A stretch of 64,000 nucleotides of DNA. Source: Plutella xylostella (taxonomy: Eukaryota > Arthropoda > Insecta > Lepidoptera > Plutellidae). The notes under the pieces are model-generated. The model did no database searches. It saw nothing but the letters and a program-made list of their open reading frames with translations, and was not told the DNA's origin. Position 1 is the stretch's first letter, and each line of letters begins with the position of its first letter. The DNA is taken from positions 8,680,001-8,744,000 of the forward strand of contig NC_064002.1 of NCBI RefSeq assembly GCF_932276165.1, in the 5' to 3' direction. Of the stretch, positions 22,960 to 35,034 are shown piece by piece. A program made the position numbers and the translations under genes.

Positions 22960-25900
22960 GATCCAAAAAATCTAAATTAATTCTGCCTTTAGGGAGCTAC
23001 ATTACTGCAGACATACACACAGATACTTTAAATCTACATATAACACCTGTCTTTCTGTCGGGGGTTAAAAGAAAAAACAATAACTAGAGCGGGACACCTC
23101 TTTGTGTCATGTAACTAAATCACTTTAACCTATTTATGTAGTTAAGCTACTAATGCGATTAATACTTTATCACTATTTGACCTTTCTTCAACACTAATTG
23201 GTACAAGATTAGCGCTCGTACCACATTTCTTAGAAACGGTAGGTACAAACGTAATCTTTGGGCCACAGACATGTTCATATTAACAATCCTTCAATCTTTC
23301 TTAATTTAAACCATCACTCTATCTTTGTCATTCGCTAATAGTTTATTCATTAGGATAATCATAGCATAGCATATTGTATTCAACTTCTTACCTGAAACAA
23401 ATGGACCAAAATAAAAAAAAACTTTATTCAAATATTATTATGGTTAGTATTTTTTGCAGAAATGGTGAAATCATAAGCTTTGTTAATATAAAAGATAATA
23501 TTTAAGGCTGTTACTATAAGTTACACACTGTATAACAAATAAATACAAAATGCATTTCAGCGACTGTACTAATAAACTTAGTTACAAACTGTAAGTTGCA
23601 AACAAATACAAAAGACATTTCAGCGTCAAACAACCTAGCTAAGATACACAGTAGGTATCTGTATCTGTAGTATCGGTGATTTGTCACACAGAAATAAGTG
23701 TGCCATCAATAAAACTGAACGATTCTGCCGTACAAGACAAAGAAGCCGGCATCAATATTTATTGGCATACTTAGTATTAATCTGATTCGATCGTGCGCTG
23801 TATCGCAAGGAGGCGAACGGATCGACTGTCTGTGTCTCGGGGAAACCCTATTTTTCTCCGGACAAACTTTCGGCCGAAATTCTGCTCACCAATACCATAA
23901 TGGCCTTGTCTTGATCAAAGCCATTATTTTACTAAAGTTTTATAGTATACATGTATAACAAATTCACAAAAGAATGATATGTCATTTGGAAGAAACTTTG
24001 GGTTTAATGGCGAAACTTGTGTGAGAGACAAATACTGGACGCTAAGAACTTCTGATCGTATATAGTGTGGTGTTTTGGATGAGGCGTTTATTCAATAATT
24101 CCGCAAAAGCCTTGGAAATAGCTAACAGTTAATGTTTTAAAGTAATTCGATATCATCCTGCCGTAAGACATAACAAAACTGATACCCGTGCCCGTAGCCG
24201 CGTAGCCGTAGCGCCTCGTAGCTTCGTAGCACTGAATCTCGTAGTCTCGTAGTCGTTTTCAGTCAGTTGATATTCAGACGCCGGGCGGGACGGTCGTGTC
24301 GCGCCGCGCGCTGCCTCCGTCGCGTACGAAATTTGTGACAATAATAGTGTTGCCTCCTCTTAGATTTATACGTGTTTGTACTCAATTCTACATTATTATA
24401 TCTTATCATAAGACTTTCTATACGTAATTACTGTTGAACTTTAGTGTTTGTTATATTTCATAAGTATTATTGTACGAAAATTACTTGTAAACGAAGGGAC
24501 AGGCCGCTTTTCAAGTTGTTTTGGTAAGTTGATAAATTATGTCATGATACAGTTGATTTGTTTGTCTTTCAAGTTTACCGTTACGCGGAGGGGTAGATAA
24601 TAACGAAGGTTGAATCTCATACATATGTATTAGGAGCATCGATATAATGATAGCTGTTATTCCTGAATGTTTTCATAGGTGGGTTTTACCCACAATGTCG
24701 ATCGGTTTACTGTTCACCCTCGTCAAATCACGCATAGGTTTGGCTCTAAGTGATTCCATTTGGAACAGAAGCTTGCATCGTATTGGTAAGGTTAATTAGA
24801 ACTTTTTATACGTACTCGTAATTTGTGTTGTCAACAACTGGTTATTTTAGTTGATAACGATAATGATTATTGTATGCTTGAACTGTATCGTTTAGGGGAA
24901 AGTTAATTATTACAATAAATACCCTAATTCTATAGATATTAAATGTTTTGGTTTTTAAATATTTTCGATAAGATAAAAACGTGCGTAGTGCGTAAGTCCC
25001 ACGGGGTTTCCCTCGCTTGTTTTTGTCGGAACTCGTTAAGATTACCGTGCTTGTCGTATTTCAAAGTTTCCGCAACTTTTCTCACTTTTTCCCTCAGAGT
25101 TACGGTTCATAAACTTGGCCGACAAAACCGCAACTTCGCACAATTTACTACTATACCATCCATAATAACACAGCGAGATAATTTTATCTTTAAAATTTAA
25201 TGTACTTTTATTAAATAGTTTTTCCGTACAGAACACGTACGTTCCGTACGGAACAGATACACGATAAACATATAACAGCCCTTGTTTTGGGTCTAGGTGA
25301 ACAAAATAGTAAACAAAATAAATGCTATTCCTTTCTAATATTATTAAAATAGCATTCAATCATTGAATTTCAATGGATTACCCAAATGTTTATTGGGCTG
25401 AAATAATGTTTTATCTCATCGCCTCGTTGTGCTATCGTGACGGCGTGCCTCGGTTCAAAGGTATCGCACTATTAAGCCGGCTGCTTCCTTCTTTGATACT
25501 GCGAAAGGTTCCGTACCCGCCGGAGTCATCACTCTACTTTGATAATGCCAAAATTTTAGTTATTATATAATTTTGTATATATGTAAGTACATTTAAGATT
25601 TGTAGTTAGTTATTATTATGTAAAAAAATCATCGTACATAAGTCTCGTTGCAAGACAAAGCTCTTATTTAACTTTAATGTCATAATGTCAATTACATTAA
25701 TTAGTTAATTGAATCATCGTATGTGCTATTTATATGATGATGAATTATAATTGTTTCTTTAACTACCTATTTACTTAACACACTAACGACGGTTTACACG
25801 AATACGTTGATTGGTTCAATCAAATTAAAAATACATATTTTAAAACCCAGCTAAAATAAATCCGACAACGGTGTTGGAGCCACATTCGGACATTATAGTC

Positions 25901-27157
25901 GGGTAAAAAAACAAAAAGTTTATAAAAGGCGTCGGGCGCTTTGCTTGCCATTTAAGATGAAAAATGAGCGTCGGTGCAGTCGCTAGGCACCCGCGACGCC
26001 GCTGAGATTGCGACATTAGGGCGCGTTCACAACTCACCATCGCGTATTTAAGACACCTGTGACACAGAACAGTAAAAAAGCAGCCAAGAGTGAGTCGGAA
26101 TTAAGCGCGCGCTCGACATCTCCACGCCAAATATAGAGTCTAGAAAGACAAATAGATATGGACAATCAAAGGTTTCGTGGTAGGGAACCTAAAAATTAAA
26201 CAATTGACAATGTTCATATAAATTAATTTGTCCTGCATCATGCAACATTATCATCCTCCCTTAGAATATGCAATTATCGATCACACAGTGAATAGTATAA
26301 AATACCGATCGTAATCTCTACGTCCTTCTGTCACGGCACCCAATTAATTCTAACCCCGACTGAATAGCATACGTTCTTATCTTCTAATGTTGCCGGCAAT
26401 TTACAATAAAAGCCTTTTAACGTAACCCACAGTGTGACAATGGCGACATCTGACGTACGATCATCAAAAACACTCGGTCACAGTGACTTGTAATACCGAA
26501 GCCTTTGTAAACAGCCGGCGCCTGATACACTTTACACATGAGCGGAAACATTCGCTGTCAGTGAATAAACCAATGGACCCGTGCGAAGGGCGAAATTACT
26601 TGAAAAATTGCCCCGAAAGAGATCCCTGTGGTAGCGTTATTGAAAAAAGGCCGGCTTGATTGATACTCGAACTTTACACGCTGAAAATGCAGACGCGTAC
26701 ACTCGTTCCGTCTCCGGCGAAAAAAGATTGACACAATTTATTCTTGTCCGTAAACGCAGCGTAGCGAATTTTTAACTCGGATTTATCTACCGAGGGGTAT
26801 ATAATCGCCCTAATTTCACCTAATAAATTTAAGGTGTTTCGGGGATTAGAATTTACTCCCGCAAGTCTTTTAATGTTGCTGCTTATGCTGAGTAATGGCA
26901 CTAGATTATTTTTCTCTCCTTGAGCGTATGAAAGTGGGGTAATGTTTCAAAAACCATAAACAGCATATCTAATACCCCATTAGGTCCTCTGATGTTGAAG
27001 CGGGTTTAGCGCCCACTTCAGTCGCAGAGATTATTTCAGACAAGATTTTAATTAGCCAGCCGGCGTGCTCCGGAGGGGCATTGTGCCTCAAATAAAACGT
27101 CGTACGCACTGCTGTGGACGTCAGGAGAGCTCACCGTGATAGATGATATTCGAGAAC

Positions 27158-27194
27158 AATTAATCTTGGCCAAAATATGCGGACGATTTGCGAG
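27158..27194 (+). repeat. Short dispersed duplicate, copy 1
   Basis: The segment begins AATTAATCTTGGCC and ends ATATGCGGACGATTTGCGAG. It recurs in the same orientation at 29780-29815 with one substitution and a one-base length difference. A nearby AGATGAT word precedes both. It does not look like any transposon end. Confidence 0.7.
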
Positions 27195-29779
27195 TGAGTG
27201 GCCCGGCCTAATGGCGGGGCGGATCACCACTCGACCGTGGCCCACCGCCCGGGATGTCATTAAGGAAAAATGCATTAACACAGCTGAAATATAATTAACA
27301 AAACGCTACCGCTTTCGAGTGCCTACCCTGAATAATACAGGACCGGCCGAGCGTTTTATACGTTGAATTGGGACAAATTTCACGCGTGTTCTAAAGATTT
27401 TACCGTCGAAAACAACTATCAAAATGAACACTTCATGTAAGCATTCATTATTACCACAATCGTGACTTTTAAAAGCCATTAGCTAAAAGAACATTTGCAT
27501 AAAGGCATTCCAACCTGAATTCCTGATTAAGTACGTACGAACGAAGCGCTAAAACAGTGAGCCTTATAAAAAGCGGCCACATTTCATCGCAAGACATTCA
27601 GCGCGGCAATAACATGCAATGTCGGCACACACTCATATTTCATCGGGGAGTTTCATAAAGGAAGCGCGCTGCGGCCCGGCCGGCGGACACTGAAGGCGTT
27701 GTTATGCGACGCTGCTGTCCTCGGATAATGTCTTGCATAAATTTACTCTAATCGTGTAAAGCCAGTGCCACTAGCATAATTTAAAGCAAGCACTGCAGTG
27801 CATTCCTCCTTAAAATATCATACTTGCCTGCTAAACAATACGGAAGGCTTTGCGTGTTTCAAGGACTTTCATCGCGTACCTGAACCGCCGCTTCTTCATT
27901 AATAGGTACGCGGAATCAAATTGCTAGTAATAACTGCCTAATGGCTCAAATACATGGTTCGGTTAATACGTGCATTGCTAAGTGCAGGCGCGGCCTCTGT
28001 TGCTGAATTTATCGGACTTTAATTCGAATGTGAAAGCCAATAAATACCCGGCAGCGGGTTTGATTTTCCTTCATTTGCTGAGTGCCGCTTTCGGGATACA
28101 CATAATTGCTTTTCAATTTAAAACATGTATCATGGCAGTTATGAATATGAAACACTCTTTCCGCGTCCTACATTTACTTGTTAACTTGTAATGGAAGCGT
28201 AGGATGCGCGCTCACGTGGAAAACATGTGAAAGAAAAATGAGATAATAACGAGTACGTTTTATTTAACCGTAGCGCTCATCTTTAATAATCTTCAAGGAC
28301 TTTCGTGTCTTAGGATTTCATTCAGTGTAAATAAGGGTAAATTCTGGCATCCTAAATGGGATAAGACACTCACGAGCAATGAAAAATTTCCAGTGACAAT
28401 AGCACCAACATTACTCCAAAACGGAAAAGATTTTTGCAAAAACCATTTCATATTTGTGCAATAAAGTATAAAATAAATAAAATAAATAAATAAATTAGGT
28501 TAATGACGCCGTCTGCAATATTGAAGTACATTTAACAGCACATCAAAATATTACCAACTTAAAACGTAAATATATTAATAATATTCTAAATTAAATGTTA
28601 AAAAAATTGGAATCATTTGGTGTCGACATTTTGTAAGCGGATCTGTTTCATTGCTCGTGCACTAAATACCCCATGGGTAATGGGTATGGCGATTCAGTGG
28701 GTACGGCGTACATTTTTGTAGGCACCTCTGCAAATGGACGGCGCGCGGATGCAAATTAGAGGAATCACAATTAGCGCTCGATTGTTGTTGTACTGCAACT
28801 TTGCATTTAGTAAATGAAACAACTGGCTGAAAGATCCAACTAATGCATTATGTATTAGATTCGGGGACGAATCTCTCAGCTACTCTGACAGGCTGTTTTT
28901 GAATTGGTAGATACTGCATGCGTTCGGAGTTGTTTTAACTCTGACACTAGCGTGCCCCGAAGATTATTATCTTCCATATCATTGTCATCATAATGGACTT
29001 AAAACCTATTACTTATTAAGCCATATAACTATATCCAAGTTAATATGACCAATCTAAATGATAAGATGATATCAAACATAAATAATATGAAACATTTTAG
29101 CCAATTTCAGTGGTAAAATCACTCCGAACTCACAGTACAGATCCTTATTTATTTGGTTTTTATTCAACATGAATGTGGTCCTGTCTGAATGTAGCTATTT
29201 ATTTGATATTTTTTCGAGGAAAATAAGATTTTTCCTTTGACATCTCATAGGTAAGCTTTTGATCCGGTACGTTTTAAGTAAGAGATACTCGTACCATTTT
29301 TAATTTAAACGTCAACAAAAGTAAGCCTGAAGCAAACGTAAATCAATTTATACGCATTACGACAGTAAATGAGGGTTCTTTCAGAGAGCGACGTTCGTGC
29401 TGCTTATGTTGTTTGATGCGTGTCTCACAAAGCGGTAACATTATTTGTTGCCTTAAGTAGCTACACAGGTGTAATATGCACAACTTAATTTATGAAATTC
29501 ATTAAGAATACAATTTAGTAGTACCTACTCCAGACTAAGACTCTACTACCTACTCAAATTTAACGACTAATCACTAACTCCTCCATTGGTGTCCATAGTA
29601 AAACTCATCCACGCATTACTCCCTAACACATTACACATAAACAAATACCGCAGGCTGCTACCCAAGAACAATAAGAAGAGAAGACAAGAGAGAGAGAGAG
29701 AGAGAGAGTCGCTACGCTATTAGTGTAACAAACAAAACCTCTCACAGTGGGCACACGCTTGACAGATGATGCGCCGGCC

Positions 29780-29815
29780 AATTAATCTTGACCAAATATG
29801 CGGACGATTTGCGAG
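29780..29815 (+). repeat. Short dispersed duplicate, copy 2
   Basis: This is the second copy of the 27158-27194 segment, beginning AATTAATCTTGACC and ending with the same TATGCGGACGATTTGCGAG. The flanks beyond it differ from copy 1 apart from a GACAGATGAT word about 20 bases upstream (GATAGATGAT in copy 1). Confidence 0.7.
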
Positions 29816-29882
29816 ACCGCTGCTAGAGGGTTGCTCCAGCTTGACAGGAAACGAACGAACGAGATCTTACGTATAATTGGTA

Positions 29883-30090
29883 TCCTAACTAATATTATAA
29901 ATGCGAATGTAACTGTGTCTGTCTGCCTGTCTGTCTGTTACTCTTTCACACCAAAACTACTGAACGGATTTGAATGAAATTTGGTATACATACGGTTTAG
30001 AGCCTAGGAAAGAACATAGGCTACTTTTTATCCCGGAATTCCCACGGGAAAACTTTTTAAGGTGAAGCGGAGCGCGCGGGAACAGCTAGT
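29883..30090 (+). mobile_element. Non-autonomous Helitron-like element (Lep1 type), copy 2
   Basis: It begins TCCTAACTAATATTATAAAT and runs through TGTCTGTCTGCCTGTCTGTC, ACTGAACGGATTTGAATGAA and CATAGGCTACTTTTTATCCC. It ends AACAGCTAGT. This is the best preserved of the three copies. The CTAG-type 3' end and lack of target duplication fit rolling-circle Helitrons. No protein is encoded, so it depends on an element elsewhere. Confidence 0.85.
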
Positions 30091-31790
30091 GTGTAATAAA
30101 ACAAAGTTAAATCATTATACCTACTGCAACATTCACAACGGAACTTCGGCGTAGAATGTAGCGCTGTGATTGACTGGATTGTAGAGCAATAGGACTTAAG
30201 TCCATGCTTAGGTAGAGTTTCTCAAAAGATAAACAGAACCAATAGGACCATACTCGTGGTTACCTCAGTAGCGCTCCGAAACTTTGCTTTTGGTGACCTA
30301 AAGTGACCCTCCTGTGATGTGATGGGACCCTTTCCCTGTAGCTAGTGACGTTTCCGCAACTACCTCTTATAAATGTTGGTGGATTTCTGTGATGGAGATG
30401 TTACATGTGATGTAGGTCGGTATTTTTATTTTCGTCGCTGGTAATTAATCGTAACCGGTACGTTTGTTGCGTTATTTGTAGAGTCTTTGTCGTTCGTTAC
30501 TTTGTGGGTAGATTTTTCTGTTGAAATGTTGAACTGTAAAGAAAAGCAAAACAATTATTTAAACAACAAAAAATAAAAAATCGACACTTCAAGTTAATTA
30601 TATGAGAACAAATCGAATTCATAATAGGGTGTTAATGTGTACCTTAATTTACAATAATGTATCTCTATGTGTCTGAGTTGATATATCATCTGTCCGATAC
30701 CCATATTACAGGCTATGTCTAGGTTGGGTTCGGATCACCGTGTGTGAGATGATGACATAAATATTCTTATTATAATTATAACAGATATTATTTTTATAAA
30801 ATTGGTGAACAACCCCAGCCAATACCTACTTTGCAGCCGGATGCAACCACCGAAAAACGCTCTACGATTTTCGGCGTATGCCCAGGCGAAGCCATAAAAC
30901 TACGCGGCAAAATTCACCAGTGTGACCCAGTTTTACGACGTGTTTACCATTAAAACTACACAAACTGTAATAAGAACACCCCATAACGGGATCCCGTACA
31001 CTTATTGCCGTTTTATACGAGGTCCTTCCTCGTTTGTGGGTAGTTGATACACATTCCCGCTGAATATTTCACATATCTGATACCTCTCTCTTATTATTGG
31101 AGGCCTCTGTTGGCATTATGGTGTCGGGCGGGAATAGATGGAATGCTTTCGGTGCGGTGTTATTTGATAAATTTACTTCGTGGATTTATTGTATCGCTAT
31201 ATATTTGTAAGTTTTCTTTATGTGTAGAGTATATCGTCGCTTTACATCCCATTTTTTTTAGATCCATCCGTTATACTATTTACTTCGCTTTGATGAAGTA
31301 CATAAATCACTTGAAGATACGCAAACAAGAACATATTTTACCTATAGTCGGGAAACTAATAGAATAACAAACTAGAAGTCACCTTATGATGTAATTTGAG
31401 CCCATTATTCTACGGGTTTCGGAAGCGAGGTGTAGTGAACGAGCCAAGTTATATTGAAGTTTGTCCCTTCCCGCGCCGCGACTCCTGGTGCCCCGAATAT
31501 TGCCGACTAATCCGAAACATTGTGCCCATTGTTCACTTAGTTATAAGATGGTGTTGCTTAATCGCTCGAATCTGTGGACCGTCTTTAAGCCCTGTGCACA
31601 CTGAGGACATAATGCTGCGCAGTATGTCCCGTGTTATAATAAGAATTGTCCTGTGATAAAACTATTAGCCGGTCTCATTATCTATTTATGGTTTTTCCAA
31701 TATACTAAAAACATATACAAATAAATGTGCCATTTTCTAACTATCCCGCACTGACCATTGTTTACATCTTGTATAATTTTTATACTTGTA
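30091..31790. other. Unassigned sequence
   Basis: No gene or known repeat is recognised. The open frame at 31044-31367 lacks an ATG start and resembles no family. Confidence 0.5.
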
Positions 31791-31910
31791 AGGGTGGGTT
31801 GCACTATTTAACTTTAACTATTACAAACGTCAAATCCCTTGACGAGAGAGATCAATCTTCAAGAGATTTGACGTTTGTAATAGTTAAAGTTAAATGGTGC
31901 AACCCATCCT
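31791..31910. mobile_element. Fold-back MITE with 46-bp arms
   Basis: The left arm (31791-31836; GGGTGGGTTGCAC, TTTAACTTTAACTATTACAA) pairs with the right arm (31865-31910; GTAATAGTTAAAGTTAAATG, GCAACCCATCCT) with few mismatches and a 28-bp loop. There is no coding sequence. The compact fold-back shape fits a non-autonomous DNA transposon. Confidence 0.85.
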
Positions 31911-34589
31911 AAGACTTTAATATTATATTCTTCTACGGCTGCCTTTAGTGTATTCATGACTTTAGAATCGCAGAAAGGCATACATACCTACTTATATAGG
32001 TAATCTATGGTACTGTGAAATTGTTGGAGAGTTAATAAGTAAAGGTGTAAATTATCAAACTTCGCAAGTAATCGTTTAGATATAATCAACACCAGCTGTA
32101 TTTATTGCAAGCGAATTCTCAGAGTATTATGTATTCTTATAATACCACCCAACCATTCGATTAGGCCTGTCTTGTAATACCAATAACATAACAACATTGA
32201 GTTACATAATTTTGATTTATCATCCTGATAAACGCATATAACTAAACAATTACGAACATGAGTTATTAAATTACCTAGTTGTTGATTGGACCACAGTGTA
32301 GGATATATCATAGCACTCAGTCACACTAACACAATGAATGCCTCGTATACATCCTCCGCTACTCCCCAATACCGGATTACAACGGACCCTCGTATGATAC
32401 GGAACACTTAACCTATTTTATTGTGCCCAAATGGTAGCAATATATTGTCATTTTAAATTAGGCGCAGCTGGGCGTAGCTCTGGCATTTGTCTTTCTTTAG
32501 AGCTCCGCTTTCAATATGTTGTTTATTTCCGATTTTTCCTCCCAATATTAGGACAAAGGCTGTGGCGCATTCACACACTGGCCTCGCCGCCGCCGCCGTC
32601 GCCGCCCCGCGTATTGTCTCGCGGAGCCTCCGCCGCGCTAACGACACAACATTATCGGAACGTCTTGCGAGATGCCTTTGTAATGTTACACTTCGTTTAT
32701 TAGCGGGGCCATCATAGTGGCTGTTAAGAGGGCTATTGTTCCTTTGGGGCCGGCGTGGACATTGTCTTCGTTTCTTCGACAGGCGCATTTCCTGAAAGCT
32801 CTCGCTCCGTTCAAACCGTTTACCTTATCACTGCTTGAAATGGCACCGCAGACGTCGGACGCCCGCCTTTTGTCCTGTACTTTTAATTAAAACATCTAAT
32901 TTGACGTTCTTCTTTAATTTCTTCAGCCACAAACTTTGCTCGTAAAAATATTAATGCCAATTATTGTACAGTAGCATCACCCCGGTATGGTTTTATTTGT
33001 TGTCGTAAAAGAAAGCACGTTCAGTTAGTGTCCATTCGGAATTAACCTCTAGAATGAGTCTGGTGGTCCCGGCGCTCGGGTCGTCAGTTAGTTAATATTC
33101 AAGGGGCCACTCGATCAAGGATTCCGTGGGCGTTTCTCTTTCACTCCCGACGCATATTTTTTGCCGTCCATAAATAGAATGATGCTAATGAGAGGAACTA
33201 CCCTGGGGTGAGCAAATCAATCCCGCACGGGAATGTGTGTTTAATTAATGTTTACATTGCTAAGTACGTTGTAGAGATTTGTGATACAAGTCGAGTATTT
33301 GTGTTTGGTATGAAGCAGGGAATTAATTCGCATTGATACATGGTATCGGCGGGTAATGTTTGCCTTTGTAGCAGAGCTCCGCCTCGTGTGTGCTCAGCTC
33401 TTTGTATCGCGTTTCCGCGCGTCACGTGACAGCGGAGAGAGTAAATAGGAGTTCACACTTCCCGTGCAAGCCCTTTTGTCTCTTTTTCAAAGCGTTGATT
33501 AAAAAAGTTCAATTTGTCGGTATTTCTGGCCAGAATATTTTGTCCGGTTGCAGTTTTACACTGCGATTTACATTTTAAATTCTTTATTGTATACCTCAGA
33601 AGGTCCCAGAATACACATAGGTAGGCGATCGCGAGCTGGACTGGGGTTTGCGTTCGTTACCCAACTTTTTAATCAAATTTAACTTTGAATTTTGAAGCCC
33701 TTGTCCAATTTGTCGGTTGAATGGATTTGTTACGAGCTGCGAAGAAGTGTTTCAATGTTAGCCCTTTGCGCCCGCCCTACAGCTTTCGACAAAATACTTT
33801 ATAATAATAAAACGGGGAAAGATCAGTCGATTTCGTCTGTTTTTGCATGAATAAAGTTGGGGTTGTGATTGGTGAATGGTTTTAATAATCTAAGTATAAG
33901 TATGATAAAGAAAAAAATCTCTCTTCAATATAAACGATCATCTTTAAATACTTAAAAATACAATCCCATATTACTATGAATGGCCCTGCTAAAATCAAAT
34001 AAGTAGTGTTAAAAAAATATAGCCTTGTTGTTTAATGTAGGTAGATATCACCACACATCTCTCCATAACAAGTAGGTACATTTCCTGCTGAATACTACCC
34101 CCATTATTTCTGTCTGTCTAGTCCTTGCCCTTTTGTCTTGTGATACAATCCATGCTCGTGAAATATTCAGCGCTCTCTAAGGTTATTTACGACTACAACT
34201 GTATTAATAATTTACTATCAATTTGTGCGATCTACCCGTTTACATTTACATCGATATTAGCTTAGTGAATCAACAATTTATTGAGCATTAAGCTAATGGA
34301 TGTCTGCATTCACAATTTATTGATAAATCTAAATTTACGTTCGTAGCTACATGAAGCGTAATACTGAGTTAGGCCGATAATGTAGATTGAATTAAATTTA
34401 ATTCTACTCTGATAAGCTTTAGCGTTAAAATTCCCAAACGCCGCCAATTAAATGCTTATGGTTTCAGTTAGTAATAATAATTAATTCGGTCTATTTCAGG
34501 TTAATTTTGTGGCAGCTTAAATTTTCAATACGGTTGCGAAATTCTAAAACTGTACCTATAGTCAGCTAATTTTGTATTGTTTGTTGCAG
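31911..34589. other. Unassigned sequence upstream of the NDST gene
   Basis: No gene recognised. The GC-rich patch at 32570-32640 (CCGCCGCCGCCGTCGCC) gives overlapping open frames on both strands, which is a composition effect. If the acceptor at 34589 is real, some of this is a 5' UTR intron or promoter of the NDST gene. Confidence 0.45.
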
Positions 34590-34846
34590 ATAAGACTAAT
34601 GAGCGGTGGCAGCGGGACTCGCGGCCGGTCGTGAGGTCTGCGCAGGCGCCGCCCGCCTTCGTGATGATCACACCCCGCCATGCGTCGGCGGCCATTTTAA
34701 ACCGGAAACCGTTGTCGGCTCAAGATGGCCGCGCGCTGCGTCCCCACCGCGCTCAACTATGAGATGTGGAAGCACGGCAAGTGGCGACAGAAAGCGTCAC
34801 GCCGGACGATAGACAGTGGTAGTTAAGTGTAGTGTGTTATAGTGTG
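34590..34846 (+). other. Probable 5' UTR of the NDST gene
   Basis: A T-rich run ending TTGTTTGTTGCAG at 34589 is a good splice acceptor. From there to the start codon the DNA is GC-rich (AGCGGTGGCAGCGGGACTCG), unlike the AT-rich sequence before it. I infer a leader exon segment continuous with coding exon 1, with a separate first exon further upstream that I cannot place. Two or three upstream ATGs open short ORFs in it. The alternative is transcription starting within this GC-rich block. Confidence 0.5.
34725..34826 (+). promoter_or_regulatory. Upstream ORF in the NDST leader (33 codons)
   Basis: ATG at 34725 sits in strong initiation context (CAAGATGGCC). The frame encodes 33 residues (starts MAARCVPTALNYEM) and stops with TAA at 34824-34826, 20 bases before the main ATG and in a different frame. 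An earlier 11-codon uORF starts at 34599. Such uORFs usually lower main-ORF translation. The same CAAGATGGCC could instead be read as a YY1/Pho-like DNA motif. Confidence 0.45.
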
Positions 34847-35034
34847 ATGGCGATGTCGGGGTCGCGCGCGCCGCTGCTGGAGGGCGGCGAGTACGTGCAC
34901 AAGGCGCCGGCGCCGCGCTGCTGCTTCTGGCTGGCGAGCCACGTCAACGTGCGCAAGTGCGTGGCCGCCGCCATGCTCGTTTCGCTCCTCACCATCTTCT
35001 TCTACGGGTACTACGTCACGGCGCCTCTTACTAG
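34847..35034 (+). CDS. sfl: NDST coding exon 1: cytosolic tail and signal anchor
   Basis: The exon encodes residues 1-62 plus two bases of codon 63. ATG at 34847 is chosen because an in-frame TAG lies at 34820-34822 and no other ATG intervenes; ATG at 34853 is an alternative. Residues 38-57 (RKCVAAAMLVSLLTIFFYGY) form the membrane anchor after a Cys-rich CCFW. The donor is CTAG/GTGTGT. Exon GC content is very high compared with the flanking intron. Confidence 0.9.

Larger units (their letters stand above)
22960..29882. other. Unassigned intergenic or 5'-intronic sequence
   Basis: No gene is recognised over about 6.9 kb. GC-richer segments occur at 24180-24330 (a local run of CGTAG-like words), 25970-26120 and 26990-27260. 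A perfect 14-bp palindrome GTTCCGTACGGAAC is at 25241-25254, and a (GA)n run lies at about 29686-29708. One short segment recurs (27158-27194 and 29780-29815, listed separately). Confidence 0.5.

Noticed and set aside
24153..24341. CGTAG-like tandem words and a 62-residue frame
   Set aside because: The words are irregularly spaced and no unit length is conserved; the frame has no family resemblance.
31044..31367. 107-residue hydrophobic open frame
   Set aside because: It starts from a TTG, not ATG, and has AT-driven composition. No splice sites or family resemblance support it.
32453..32788. 111-residue Arg/Ala-rich open frame on the - strand
   Set aside because: It overlaps open frames on the other strand in a CCG-repeat patch, has low-complexity composition and resembles no protein family.
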